Source: Tetragonia tetragonoides (taxonomy: Eukaryota > Streptophyta > Magnoliopsida > Caryophyllales > Aizoaceae). From it: a DNA stretch of 64,000 nucleotides. Location of the stretch: NCBI GenBank assembly GCA_038025085.1, contig CM076144.1:20963501-21027500 (forward strand), read 5' to 3'. Under the pieces are notes generated by a model that had not been told where the DNA came from, made no database searches, and saw only the letters and a list, made by a program, of their open reading frames with translations. The position numbers and the translations under genes were made by a program. This document shows, one piece after another, positions 36,296 to 47,600 of this stretch. Position 1 is the stretch's first letter; every line of letters starts with the position of its first letter.

Positions 36296-36504
36296 AACAC
36301 CCACAAAATTATGATAATTTTCTGGGATCGAATAATCACATCATGACACTCGACTTCTCTAAGTCGTCACAAACTTAAAGGCATTACTGCCACATTTACT
36401 CTAAATGGATAAATGCGAAGGAAAAAGAAAAGTTTAAGTATGAAAGAGCCTACTAACAAAAGCTTAAATAAATATTAATCAGAGTTATCTAAATGAAACA
36501 TAAA
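36296..36504 (-). repeat. fragment of a TGTAACACCC-type LTR end
   Basis: TGTAACACCCACAAAATTATG and the following ~200 bases resemble the matching end of the solo LTR at 13033 (both also share GCxxxGGAAAAA and an xCCxCATTTA-like block). It is cut by a MITE at 36513. Confidence 0.5.
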
Positions 36505-36512
36505 TCCATTAC

Positions 36513-37099
36513 GACTCTGTTTGGTTGGGCGGAAAATCATTTTCAATTGAAAAGTGTTTTCAGCTGAAAATTATTTTCAGTGTAAAATGTATTTCCATTC
36601 ACATTTTCTGTTGTTTGGTTACCACTTACAACGGAAAATAATTTTTCTGAAAAACTATTTAAACTATTTTTTATAAAAATTAAAATCAACTAACATAGTT
36701 GCGTCGATCTCGAAAAGTTAGGTGGATTAAAAAAATAAATCACCTCAAATGCATATCGGAGTCAAAAATTATACTTATTTGAAGAAAAAAAATTTATTAA
36801 GAAAGTGGCCCAAAAGTTCAGCTCGAGGCCCAATCAAGTCTGGTGCGAGTTTGTTTTTATGACTTGATGTCCCGACAACTAGACCCGATGATCAAGTCCA
36901 CTATTAGTGCTCCGGGGACATAGTGTCCCACCAACGGAATACCGTTTTCCTTTCATTTTGAAGGGAAAACATTTACACCTACATAGGTGAAAATAGTTTT
37001 TCCTCTGAAAACCATTTTCCTTCTCATTATAAACTAAACAATGGAAAATGGGAAAACTGTTTTCCAGTAAAACTATTTTCACCCCAACCAAAGGGAGCC
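36513..37099. mobile_element. hAT-like non-autonomous element
   Basis: Imperfect terminal inverted repeats are GACTCTGTTTGGTTGGG (left) and GGCTCCCTTTGGTTGGGG (right, reversed), each followed by GGAAAA/GTTTTC-rich sequence. Candidate 8-base target duplications are TCCATTAC and TACATTAT (6 of 8). Length is 587 bases, with no transposase. Confidence 0.65.
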
Positions 37100-37120
37100 T
37101 ACATTATTACCATCTACATG

Positions 37121-38425
37121 TAGGATTATTCATAAAAAACCGTAACCGGAAAAACGTACTGTAATCGCTCAAAACCGTACCGAAATACAGGTTATCATAC
37201 CGGAAAAAAAATAGATCTCGATACAATAATTGCACTGGTAATAAATTTCGATTTTTCGGTACGATTATGGTTCGCATTTTGGGCATTTCGGTTAACCGAA
37301 AAACCGAAATAAAAATTTTAAGTGGGCTACCCAATTGATAAGTTGAGCCCTGTGCAACACTAAAATGACTCTAATCAGAGCTCAGCATGTATTGTGTGGA
37401 TTTAGTCCACCGTGGACCAAGTAATTTTGAGGGGTGACTCCAGGTGAAGTAGGGGGTGGCTCCTAGTAAAGTAGGGGGGTGGCTCCAAGTAATTTTGAGG
37501 GGTGGCTCCAAGTGAAGTAGGGGGTGGCTCCAGGTGAAATAGGGGTAGTGGCAAGTATAAATTTGAGGGATGGCTATATATAAAATAGGGGTAGCTCTAC
37601 TTTTAGCGGGGGATGGCTCCAGATAAAGTAGAGGGTGATTTCAAGTATTGGTCCACCATGAACTAAATCTAGTTTTTTAATCAGAGCTAGGTAAAAGAAT
37701 TGAGGTCTCAGACAAACCTTCACAGTGTCGCAAGTCACAGCCGCTCAAGTCTAACTCGGCCATCTCTCTCCTCTCGACTCAATGCAAGGTCATCGCCAAT
37801 TTGGGTCAATCATGGCAAACCCCATCAGACCAATCAATCCTTTGTTTTCTTTTCCTTCACCCTTTAACCCTTATATATTCAGTTATTCACCATCTCCAAA
37901 CCAATTTCATCTCTAAACCAATTTTATCTTTCTCAGTATTTTGCTTTGTTGGGATATTGTTTGTAATCTTAACTAGCATTCTTTTTTGAGTTGTTTTTGC
38001 TGTTGAGTTCTTCAACTTTTTAGTAAAAAATTCTTCACTTTTAGTATATTTGAGTTTACCTAATTTGTTTTTTTTTCTTTCTAATTTTTGTATACTGAAA
38101 AAATGGCATCAAAATGTGCTATTAATCAAGTGATGGAGTAAGAAGCTCCAGAAAACGGATTACGAAATATTTTGGGAAAATTTTTATAGAAGTCTAACAG
38201 AAATGAAGATTAAAATTGACCAAAAAAACTTGATTTTTGCTTGAATATTGAAATTGAAAATTTTATTCGGTTAATCGCTAACCGTACTAAAAATACCGGT
38301 TAATCGAATATCGGTTAACCGCTTTTTTCTATACGGTACCGGTTCGAGAAAAAGCCAAACCGACATTTTCGGTTACCGTACCAAAATACACTTTCGATAC
38401 CGTTAACTTACCGTGAACAGCCCTA
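37121..38425. mobile_element. hAT-like element with TAGGGCTGTTCA-type ends
   Basis: The left end TAGGATTATTCATAAAAAAC and the reversed right end TAGGGCTGTTCACGGTAAG begin a region rich in CGGTTAACCG-type inverted motifs. Flanks TCTACATG and CCTAGAGG share 5 of 8 bases, so the target duplication is uncertain. A leader-like stretch and a short ATG frame at 38103 may be the relic of a transposase 5' end. Another element is nested at 37383. Confidence 0.55.
37383..37677. mobile_element. MULE-like MITE with internal minisatellite
   Basis: A 295-base insert lies between two perfect TAATCAGAGCT copies (37372-37382 and 37678-37688), consistent with a 9-11-base target duplication. Its ends carry related inverted GATTTAGTCCACCGTGGACC and GTTCATGGTGGACC motifs. 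The centre is made of GGGGGTGGCTCCAAGTGAAG-like units of about 22-45 bases. Confidence 0.7.
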
Positions 38426-38431
38426 CCTAGA

Positions 38432-39270
38432 GGGGGATCCAGGCCGTAAGGACTAGGGGACAGACCCCCACTCAACATTGTGCTGAACTGTTAATACTAA
38501 AGAGGCCCAAAGACATGACCCCATCTAAAAAATAAATGTGCCCCCTCTCAAATTCACCACTTCAGAGGGCCAAAACAAAATTATATGGAGTACTGATTTA
38601 TTTGAAAATTGAAATGTGGAAGTTAAAGGTTCAGTGTTCACCCACTCAAAAAAGAAAGAAATGTGGAAGTTCGATCACGTGATGTTGATGCACAATCCAC
38701 CAAATAAAGTGAGGAAGTTCTATAATAAAAAAAATTAAATAGAGGAAGAAAAGACTAACATTAAAAAATTCGCCCTCAAAAAAGAAAGAGAAAAAAAAAA
38801 AAACAATTTCTCTCCTTATATTCCAACTTATTTTCCTTTCTTCTGCCGCCACAACTTATTATGGACATGTGTTTTTTTTTTTGTTTTTGTTTTTTTGAAG
38901 GGACTTATGGACATGTTCATTGTAAAATGTTGTTATCTTCCACTACTTCTTTGATCTAGTTAACTGCAATTACTTCTTCTTTTTTTTCTTCAAGGGTGGC
39001 TAAATGAAATTACTTAGAGGGTTGGAGTTGATGCCCTCTAGCATATTCATGTCGAATTTGTTTGGGGTTGTTTGTACTCAACGTGTTATAATTGTTTCAG
39101 TAACAAATCCAAATCGGATTATTTAGCAGGTGCAATACCAAAAAAAAAAAAAAAAATCAGAATAACAACCAAAAATTTATTTTATATCTATCGTAGGTAA
39201 TATTTTATAAACAATTATATATACTTTTTAATTATATAGTGCCCCCAGTGATTTTTATCCTGGATCCGCC
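38432..39270. mobile_element. GGATCCAGG inverted-repeat element
   Basis: GGGGGATCCAGG at the left and reversed GGCGGATCCAGG at the right enclose about 840 bases, with GGGG(G)C-rich subterminal stretches at both ends. No transposase or clear target duplication is seen. Confidence 0.45.
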
Positions 39271-39422
39271 ATTGACCACCTACAAACTTCGGCAACCAAT
39301 CCCCGACAAAATAAAATAAATGTCTGACAATCCAATGCATCTCTACACCTGCAAATAAATAGCGTTCTCGCTCAACAGTACCTATAAAGATGATTTTCAT
39401 GACGGAATCAAGTACACACATA

Positions 39423-39600
39423 ACTATTAGAGAATATTATAGTTTATCTAGAATATTCTCATTATATCTTTTAGAATATTTTGTATTAGGGTTTTACCAT
39501 ATTTAGGAGTCTTGTATCCCTATATATATGATGATCACCTATCAATAATATTCACGTATTGTGTGTGAGATTATTCTATCAAAGCAGCTACTTTCCTGTT
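39423..39600 (+). repeat. possible Copia LTR remnant with PBS-like tail
   Basis: TATTAGAGAATATTATAG...CCTATATATATGATG has the look of a short Ty1/copia LTR with a TATA element. TATCAAAGCAG after it resembles the initiator-Met PBS TATCAGAGCAG. No gag or pol follows. A second leader-like piece with CCTATAAATAGGG lies near 40655. Between them, 39690-40560 is CT-rich and leader-like without a recognisable protein. Confidence 0.35.
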
Positions 39601-39649
39601 AGCCTAAAAAAAAAATCGCTTCTGTTAAGCCGCCGAATGGTTAGTTAAG

Positions 39650-39681
39650 CCGCCGGATGGCAACCCTTAACCATCCGGCGG
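39650..39681. repeat. perfect GC-rich hairpin
   Basis: CCGCCGGATGG (39650-39660) and CCATCCGGCGG (39671-39681) form a perfect 11-base stem with a 10-base loop. A partial copy, CCGCCGAATGG, precedes it at 39630. Confidence 0.85.
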
Positions 39682-40790
39682 ATTACTCAAATTATTTTCT
39701 ACCTCCATTCCTCCACCATTGATCAACAGTTCATCACCACCACCATACCTCTACGATCCTATAATTCCCTTCCATTTTTCCCCTAAACTATATACCCACA
39801 TATTTTTAATTTCATTAATATCCTTTTGTTTCTTTTCGGTATACTAGAGTATTTATGGATCTTCTTCCTCCAAGCATATGGTCATGATCTTTCCGGTCTT
39901 CCCCAGCGTGACACATCCTTGCTCGGCCCGTCGTCCACTCGATCCCGCCGTTACAAAAATCTACCACTGCCTCTGTTTGCCCTCTGTTTGCCGCCGTCGG
40001 CCTCGATCTCCCTCTTTAGATCTGACCCTCAATCAATCTCTCTCCTCTTACTTCTCCCCCCCTCTGACCGCCGCCCTCTGCCGGCGTTTCTCTTTCCTCT
40101 AGTCTCTTCTAAATCTCTATCTCCCCTGTTCTAGTCTCTCTCATCTCTGTCTATCTCAATCTCTTTCTCACTCTAAATCATTGCTCTTCCCTCTCTTCCA
40201 AAAAGAAAAATACAAAATAATTCCTCTGTTTCACTTCTTTCTTGCTTTATAACTCTGTTAGTCCCGATCTAATTGAGTTCTTGCTTTCATTTCCTTTCTT
40301 CTCGAAACATGATTCTTTTGTTTTTTCCTTTGTCCTTTTTATTTATTTTTTATTATTCCAATTATGGCTTTCTTTCTTTGGGCCATCGCATCTTTATTTC
40401 TCTTGGACTATGCAAGTTGCAACTGGTGGTACAAGTTACGAGTTACGGTGAACACGGGTTAGGAAGCGAGTGGTACAAGTTCGGGCAACAAAACGAGAAG
40501 TGCATGACGGCTTCAATTATTATTCATGCTTGGTTGTCTTTCAAGATCTGCATATATCTACTCTAGTGTTTTTCTTTAATTGTAGTGTTCTAGTACTCTT
40601 AGGAATATTATAAAGATGGTGTAATCTAGAGTTTTTATAACACTAGAACTCCCTACCTATAAATAGGGATCGATTCAATCAATAATAATATAACACATGG
40701 TTCATTTATATGAATCTTTCATAATTAATGACTGTTCCAGTACAAAATAGACATATATGCGTCTTGATTAGAGATGTAAGAGAGCTAGAT

Positions 40791-40850
40791 AGACTAAGGA
40801 CGTACGTTCACGTCATCTATCTTTGTACAGACTAATGGCGTGCATTCACG
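40791..40850. repeat. short tandem duplication
   Basis: GACTAAGGACGTACGTTCAC and GACTAATGGCGTGCATTCAC occur next to each other, each followed by GTC and a TxTAT tail. Confidence 0.5.
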
Positions 40851-40885
40851 TCGTTTATGACAAATTATTTGCACCAAAAAAAATA

Positions 40886-42176
40886 GGAAAACTAGCTGCT
40901 AATAATCCGAAGTTTGGCCCGTCAGCCGGTAATAATCCCAAGTTTGATTTCAGCCCCAAATACTCCGAAGTTTAAACCCACCCACCCAAAATGGTCTAAA
41001 TCAAGACGACGTTAGTTTCCGTTAAGGGTCGTTTACTCTGTTGACTATTAAACGTTTTAAATTAAAAATAAAAAATTAAATTAAGAGTTGCAAACCTCTT
41101 TTCTTCTTTTAACCACATTTTCTTCATCTTCAACTCCGATATTTCAGAGCTGGCTCTCGGTATACTACCATCTTCAACCCGTCTACACTACAATAGAACC
41201 CTTCGTGGCGGACTGGAGGTGCTGGTTGTCCGCTCCCATCGTTCACTCGCGTCCCCTAGCAAAGATGGATTAACAGGGAGTTCACGAAAGTCTGGCGAGA
41301 ACCTCCAATAATTCCTCTGGCAATAATTCAGCCGGAAAATAGCCAGAAAATGATGTAATCTGGGTTTGGGAGCTGGTGTTGCTCCGTTTTGGTGTTTGCG
41401 ATTTGCGGACCGACCTTCTCGGCCTTCAGATGCGTCAAAGACGATCTCATTTCCACTGCATTAATTGGATGTCAAAACTCAAAACCTTGAACAGATGGAT
41501 TTTGATCAGGTATAAGGATTCCAATAGTGTTATGGAAGAAACATAAAAAGAAGAAATTCAGATCTTTCATCCGTTCCTTTTCCTATCATTAGTGAGTAGT
41601 GAATGATTTACTTCACAGTACATATACAATAGTTCAGATCCGTCTAATTTGTAGGTGGGGCACGAAAATTGAGTTGTGTGAAGAATTTGATGATGAATGA
41701 CGAAATAATAATAGGAGCAGAGAGAATGGTGGTGAATTGTGGCATGTGGGTTTGCAAGTATTAGGATTGCTGATCAGATTTGCACATAGCCATCAGAGCT
41801 AGAAGTCTCTAGTTTTTACAGCAATTTTTTTTTTTATTTAATTGAATGTCTGAATATGTTCCACCAAGAAATCATTTTTGTTCTTAATTTTATTGTTGGT
41901 ACCAAAAATCATAAAACAAAAATCCCCATATATCCGTGTAATTGTCAAACATTATGTTCTTCTCCTTTCTTTTTTTCTTTTTCTTTTTTTTTTTAAACTT
42001 AAAATGTTTAATAGTTAACCGGAGTAAACGACCCTTAACGGAATTCCTAACGCCGTCTTCATTTAAACCATTTTGGGCGGGTGCGTCCAAACTTCGGAGT
42101 ATTCGGGGCTGAACGCAAATTTGGGATTATTAACGGCTGACGGGCCAAACTTCGGACTATTGGCAGCCAATTTTTC
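40886..42176. mobile_element. long-TIR MULE-like non-autonomous element
   Basis: Left (40886-41060) and right (42000-42176) arms are inverted copies about 175 bases long. Both include AAGTTTGGCCCGTCAGCCG and TTAAGGGTCGTTTACTC. Candidate 9-base target duplications are AAAAAAATA (40877-40885) and AAAATAATA (42177-42185), 8 of 9 matching. The 0.9-kb centre has no transposase; an open frame at 41088-41273 is of unknown meaning and could be captured sequence. Confidence 0.8.
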
Positions 42177-42327
42177 AAAATAATAATGTGCCATGAACTT
42201 AAACTCCATTGTTGCACACGTGCTCTAAAAAACTGTGAGACTAGATAACTTAATAAATGGGAAATAATTCATCCCAAATACTACTGGCCCTTTTATCTAT
42301 AAAGAATGGTAAAAGTTTTGGGAATCA

Positions 42328-42451
42328 CTCAACCCCAAACCATACATGAAGTACAATTCTGAAACTCAATTCATCTTAATTAAACTCTTAATTAGATCTT
42401 AAGAGTTCAAGATGAGTTGAGTTTCAGAATTGTACTTCATGTATCGTTGAG
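42328..42451. repeat. long near-perfect hairpin
   Basis: The left arm (42342-42392) begins ATACATGAAGTACAATTCTG. The right arm (42400-42444) is its reverse complement with few changes and a 4-base length difference. The loop is about 7 bases. After a bulge, CTCAAC (42328) pairs with GTTGAG (42446). It could be a foldback element or a microRNA-like precursor. Confidence 0.8.
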
Positions 42452-42670
42452 CATGATGACCAAGTTCATGTTGCGTGAGCATTAGGAAACTAGTTAGGAA
42501 CAAACAAGGAGCGAACAAGGGAACTCACGGCACAGATAAGCTATGAACAGAGCAAGTTGCTTGCTGGTCAAGCACTTAATTATATAGTTTCCTTATTTTG
42601 TTAGAAATCATTCTTTTATTTAAGGAATATTTATGAAATAAAATAAATTAAGTATTTAGGTAGGTCAATA

Positions 42671-43240
42671 AATTGTTGATTTTATTGCTCATGACTGGGA
42701 TTATGCTTTCAATTACTCAGAGGCTTATAATGGAAGAATCTGGCTTTTATGAAAACCAGAATTTGATGATGTTCAGGTTCTTCGTATCCATGGACAATTT
42801 GTCCACTGTTTTGTCAAGGATGTTCGGTCTGACTTCCAGGGGTACCTATCTCTTGTTTATGATCTTAATTCAGTTGCAGATCGAATTTCTTTTATGGAGA
42901 AACCTCTCTGTTGTTGCTGTAGCTAATACTCCATGACTCCTAATGGGTGACTTTAATTTTGTATTATCTGTTGAAGATAGGATCAATGGGGTGTCTGTCC
43001 ATGAAGCAGAGACTAAAGATTTTCAGCAGTTTATTGACAACATGGAATTGTATCAAGTGAAGAGCAAAGATTGGCGTTACTCTTGGTCCAACAAGCAGTC
43101 TGGGAGTGACAGAATATACAGTCATATCAATTAGATTTTTGGTAACTCTCTTTGGATGCAATCTTATGGAGATCTTGAAGCAGATTACTTGAATCCTAGC
43201 ATCTCTAATCACTGCCCTATCTCTATCTCAACTGGGGACC
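42671..43240 (+). pseudogene. LINE endonuclease (exo-endo-phos) remnant
   Basis: Readable pieces include AYNGRIWLLWKPEFDDVQVL, then MGDFNFVLSVEDRINGVSVH and a final ISNHCPISIS. The GDFN and NHCPI (for usual DHCPI) segments are the catalytic landmarks of the APE-like nuclease. Frame changes and stops lie near 42910 and 43133. Confidence 0.8.
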
Positions 43241-43859
43241 TACAGGCCCAAGGGACTAAACCTTTCAGATTGTTTAATGCATTGCTTAACACTAATCCAT
43301 TTACTGTATTAGTGGAGGACACCTACTCATGTCCCCAGACACTTAATGTACCAAGTCTGGAAAAAAAAATTGAAGATACTTGCTTCCAAAGCAGGATAGA
43401 TGCAAAAGTCTTTCTGTAGAGTTGAAGAAAAGCTAATAACTCCTCAACATTCTCTTGATATTATACACAGTCAACTGTGTTCTGATCTACTCAACCCTCA
43501 CTTGATAGATCAAGAAAATAAGCTTCAACAAGAAATCAATCACCTCTCTGATGTGCATGAGTAGGTCCTTAGGCAGCAATCTCGCGCACATTGGATCCAA
43601 CTTGGGGGACCAAAATACTAGTTTCTTCCATGCTCATCTCAAGGCTAGAAGAAGCACTAATTCTATCACTTCAATTTATGATGAGGAAGGTGCAAAGATT
43701 ACTGATCCAGCTGGCATTCAAACTGTATTTTTGAGTTTTTTCCAAAAAAATCATGGGAACCTCAGCTGCTAGTATTCCCGCTATTGATCTTGACATTATC
43801 AGGATGATCCTATGCTAAATATTACTCAGGGAACAGTAACTCATTCAGCAGGTTACTGA

Positions 43860-44930
43860 TCATGAAATCTTAAAAGCTCTTAAAGATCTTCCTCCAGCCA
43901 AAGCACCAGGTATCCGTAGAATTTTTCAAAACTTATTGGCATATCTTGGGTGATGATGTTATCTCTGCCATTCACCAATTTCTTGAGAATGGATGTCTGC
44001 TGAAAGCTATGAATCTTACCACTGTGACCCTTATTCCTAAGGTCAAGAAATCTACATCTGTCAAGGAATTTAGGCCTATTGCTTGCTGTACAACTGTTTA
44101 CAAGATTATTGCAAAGTTTTGACTGCTAGATTGAAGATTGTGGTGGATTTCCTCGTGGGACCTGCCCAATCTGCTTTTATCGAGGAAAGGCATATTCTTG
44201 ACAATGTTATCTTGAGCCACGAACTTGTAAAATATTACACTAGGAAAGGGATGTCCCCAATATGCATGCTTAACGTTGATCTAAGGAAAGCTTACGATTC
44301 AATTGAGTGGGATTTTTTAAGGATGGTTCTTTTGGAATTGGGGCTGCCGCCACACAAGTTTCACTGGGTTATGAGTTGTGTATCATCGGTTAGTTACACC
44401 ATCCTGTTTAATGGTTCCCTTACACCCACTTTCCAAGCAAAAAAGGGTCTTAGACAAGGCGACCCAATGTCCGAATATCTTTTTGCTTTGGCCATGGAAT
44501 ACCTTAACATATCACTAAAACAGCTCAAAAAGAACCCCAACTTCAACTACCATCCGAGATGCAAGAAGCTGGATATCACCCATGTGTGTTTTGCAGATAG
44601 TCTGCTCATGTTCTGTAGAGGGGATCTTATTTCTGTCCAGCTGTTATTTCATGCTTTTGAGCTATTTTCTCGGGTGTCTGGGTTGCATGCTAATCTTGAT
44701 AAAAGCCAAGTTTATTTTTCTGGGATTAGTCATGATCAACAAGAGGTCATTGCCTATGAGATTGGTGTTTCCATTGGGGTGCTACCTTTTAAATACCTCG
44801 GGGTACCCCTACCTTCGAAGAAACTTTCTGTAATGCAATGTAAACCGTTGGTGGAAAAAGTTGTGGCTCGTATTAATTGTTTGGACGTCAAGGTTCTTAT
44901 CATATGGGGGTCGGCTCCAACTTATTAAAA
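43860..44930 (+). pseudogene. LINE reverse transcriptase remnant
   Basis: After KEFRPIACCTTVYKIIAK a frameshift near 44125 leads into RLKIVVDFLVGPAQSAFIEE, then MLNVDLRKAYDSIEWDFL, KKGLRQGDPMSEYLFALAME and ITHVCFADSLLMF. The usual F/YADD box reads FADS: the second catalytic aspartate is lost. The part from 44128 to 44928 is open. Confidence 0.9.
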
Positions 44931-45359
44931 GTGTCCTATTTGACATACAAACTTACTGGTCTCAGGTCTTCTTACTCCCTAATAAGACTATCTCACTTGT
45001 CACAACTACATGTAGGACATTCTTATGGACTGGACAAGCTTCCACCTCCAAAAGAGCCCTTGTGGCATAGGAGAAGATCACTACCCCAGTTTAATCAGGT
45101 GGCTTGAATATTATTGATCTTTATAACTGGAACAAAGCTGCATTGTGTAAACTTCTCTGGGCCATTGAGCAAAAAACAAAAGATAGACTATGGATATAGT
45201 GGATTCATACATATTATCTTAAGGGTAACTCAATCCTTACAGCTAGTATACCTCAACAAACCTGCTGGCTAGTAAGAAAGGTGTTTGAAGCAAGAAAATG
45301 GTTTATACAACAAATTGATGTGAGAGCGCAACTTAATTCCTTTGTGAAAAATGGAAAAT

Positions 45360-45911
45360 TTAGCATCAGAGCTGTGTATGTTTCTTTCACTCCTGCTTCC
45401 CCTAGTTTTCATTGGAAGAGAATTATCATGATGCCTGGATACATTCCTAGGCACAGGTTTATCCTTTTGGCTGGCATTACATGATAGACTTTCTACTGCA
45501 GCACGATGTGTAGGCTGGGGGCTAAATGTGCCCTTGTCATGTGTATTTTGTAGTTCCGGTCAGGATGAGACAATCTCCCATATTTTCTTCTCCTACCCCT
45601 TCTCCAATGCTGTTTGGATGAAACTTCTACACTGGATTGGTATCCAACATCAGCCGCTTGATTGGCACAATGAAGTGCAATGGCTTACAAAGAAATTGAA
45701 AGGATGCGGACCACGAACTTGCATACTGGACTTCCTACTAGCAGCTGCAGTTTACCACATCTGGATGGCGAGGAACAAGTCCAGATTCCAACAGCAGCAA
45801 GAAACAATAAAGAGTATTGTTTGCACCATAATGAACGAGTTACATATCAGGGGGCATTCTTTTCTCAAGTGCAGATGTCTTTTAGAGTCACTTAATAGTT
45901 ATCCCTGTTAG
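45360..45911 (+). pseudogene. LINE zf-RVT C-terminal domain
   Basis: FHWKRIIMMPGYIPRHRFIL is followed by a stop and frame change near 45480. A zinc-binding CVFCSSGQDETISHIFFSYP segment follows, then AAAVYHIWMARNKSRFQQQQ. This is the tail found in plant L1 ORF2 proteins; the scrap at 1305-1517 is the same domain type. Confidence 0.85.
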
Positions 45912-46715
45912 TGTTATTCCTGTGCTATTGTTAGGCATAGATTTTTGAGTCCATGATTGTATTGGTTGGGTCAGTGTCAACACCTGCCAATCGTAACTAT
46001 TGCTTATCTAGTTAATAAAATAATTTTTGTTGACCCAAAAAAAAAATTAGTTTCCTCATTCTTGTTGGAACAGGAGTTGACCAGTTTCTTCGTACGATTG
46101 TTTGGGGCATTAATACAAACTGATAGAATGCACTTCATATGACACAAGAAGGGGGATTAAATTGGGTCTCCAATTTTCGGCTAATTTTCGTTTCTAATAG
46201 AAAAGGACCAACCACAGGAATGGTGTTCCCTTGGTTGTTCCTATTGGACATAATATAGTGCGAAAACGTGATAAAGATAGAGTAAAGGAGACACGATATT
46301 TTAGCGTGGAAACCATTCAAGGCTCAATTTGGATGTAAAACCACGACCCACCTTAGTGGGATTTCTCAAATACTTTCTCTTATTATTCGAGCCAAACTCA
46401 TGTACATAGCTTACACTCCTAAGACTAAGTACACACGCACCAACAAGCTCTTGTTGGCCAAAGAGTTACTTCTCACTCACTTTAATGTGTTTCACCTCTT
46501 TGTTACTCCACACACTTGATCTTGTGATTTTCACTCACCAAGCTAACTCTAACTTGGATTTATGCCAATCTCCCTCAAGCTCACAAAGTTCACAAACTCC
46601 CTCAAGTTTTGAACTCACTCTTTTTACACTACTCCCTCAAGTTGGCAAGGCTCACAAACTCCCTCAAGTTTTGAGCACTCTCTTTCTCCCACAACTCCCT
46701 CAAGTTGGAAAGGAC

Positions 46716-46852
46716 ACAACTTCACTCAAGTTGCCAAGCACTCAACAACATACTCACAAGTTGTCAAGCTACAACTTCACTCAAGTTGCCAAGCACTCAA
46801 CAACATACTCACAAGTTGTCAAGCTACAACTTCACTCAAGTTGCCAAGCTCT
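46716..46852. repeat. 55-bp tandem repeat
   Basis: ACAACTTCACTCAAGTTGCC starts at 46716, 46771 and 46826, giving 2.5 nearly identical copies. The unit is not a multiple of three and is not coding. Confidence 0.9.
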
Positions 46853-47232
46853 CACAAGCTAACTCTAGCTTGGAAAACACTCTAAGAAAATTATACAATT
46901 TAACCTTTGAATGCTTCTAGCAAAGCTAATGAAAGGTTACAAATAAATCCTAAGTGCCAAAGAATCGGATTCGAGAAGTGAACAGTGCAAGGGAACAAGT
47001 GCTGGAACAAGGTCAGAAAACTGTTTTACTTCACTAGAAAAAATATGACGATTTTACTCAAGTGAAGGAAGGAGGATTTTGGCCTGAAAGGTTTTCAATG
47101 AAGCTCTGGACATTCCTCCTTGGAAAATCAGTAGCACAAGCTCCCATTTATATAGGAGAGGCCACAAGCACTTTATGTTAAAAGTAACCAAAAGTTAAAG
47201 TACTCTAAAAGCAACTTTGGACAATTCTAAAG

Positions 47233-47600
47233 CTTTCATGTGATGTTGAACCCACATTTGGGAGCCAAATGTTGGCTAAACCACCAGCCAAGAACCTTTG
47301 CATTGGGTAGAGTTTATAGACAAGCTTTTGGCATTTTTAATGAAAAAGCATAAAGTGAATCTTTTGAAAACAAAACCTTAACCCATGCTAATACTTTCAT
47401 GTGATCTTAGACCACATTTAGAGAGTCAAATGTTGGCTAAGAAATCAGATGAGAATATTTGCATTGGGTAAAGTTTATGGAAAGCTTTTGTCATTTTAAA
47501 TGAAAAAGCATAAAGTGAATATATTGGAAATCAAACCTTAACATATGCTAAAACTTTCATGTGGTCTTAGGCTACATTGTGGAACCCAAATAGCCTTTGA
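47233..47600. repeat. ~160-bp tandem repeat
   Basis: CTTTCATGTGATxTT recurs at 47233, 47394 and 47554. Each copy shares blocks such as AATGTTGGCTAA, TTTGCATTGGGTA and GAAAAAGCATAAAGTGAAT. Confidence 0.8.

Larger units (their letters stand above)
42607..46046 (+). mobile_element. L1-type LINE, broken
   Basis: A non-LTR element carries endonuclease, RT and zf-RVT remnants in order and ends in a 10-base A tract (46037-46046). Imperfect target duplications flank it: TAGTTTCCTTATTTTGTTAG (42585 on) and TAGTTTCCTCATTCTTGTTG (46048 on). The 5' ORF1 region is missing, so it is 5'-truncated. Confidence 0.85.

Noticed and set aside
39826..40134. 102-codon frame in CT-rich DNA
   Set aside because: Composition-driven Ser/Leu/Pro frame in a leader-like stretch; no homologous domain could be seen.
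46485..46862. 125-codon open frame
   Set aside because: It is produced by CTCAAGTTG-type tandem repeats with a 55-base period that changes frame each unit; no domain is visible.
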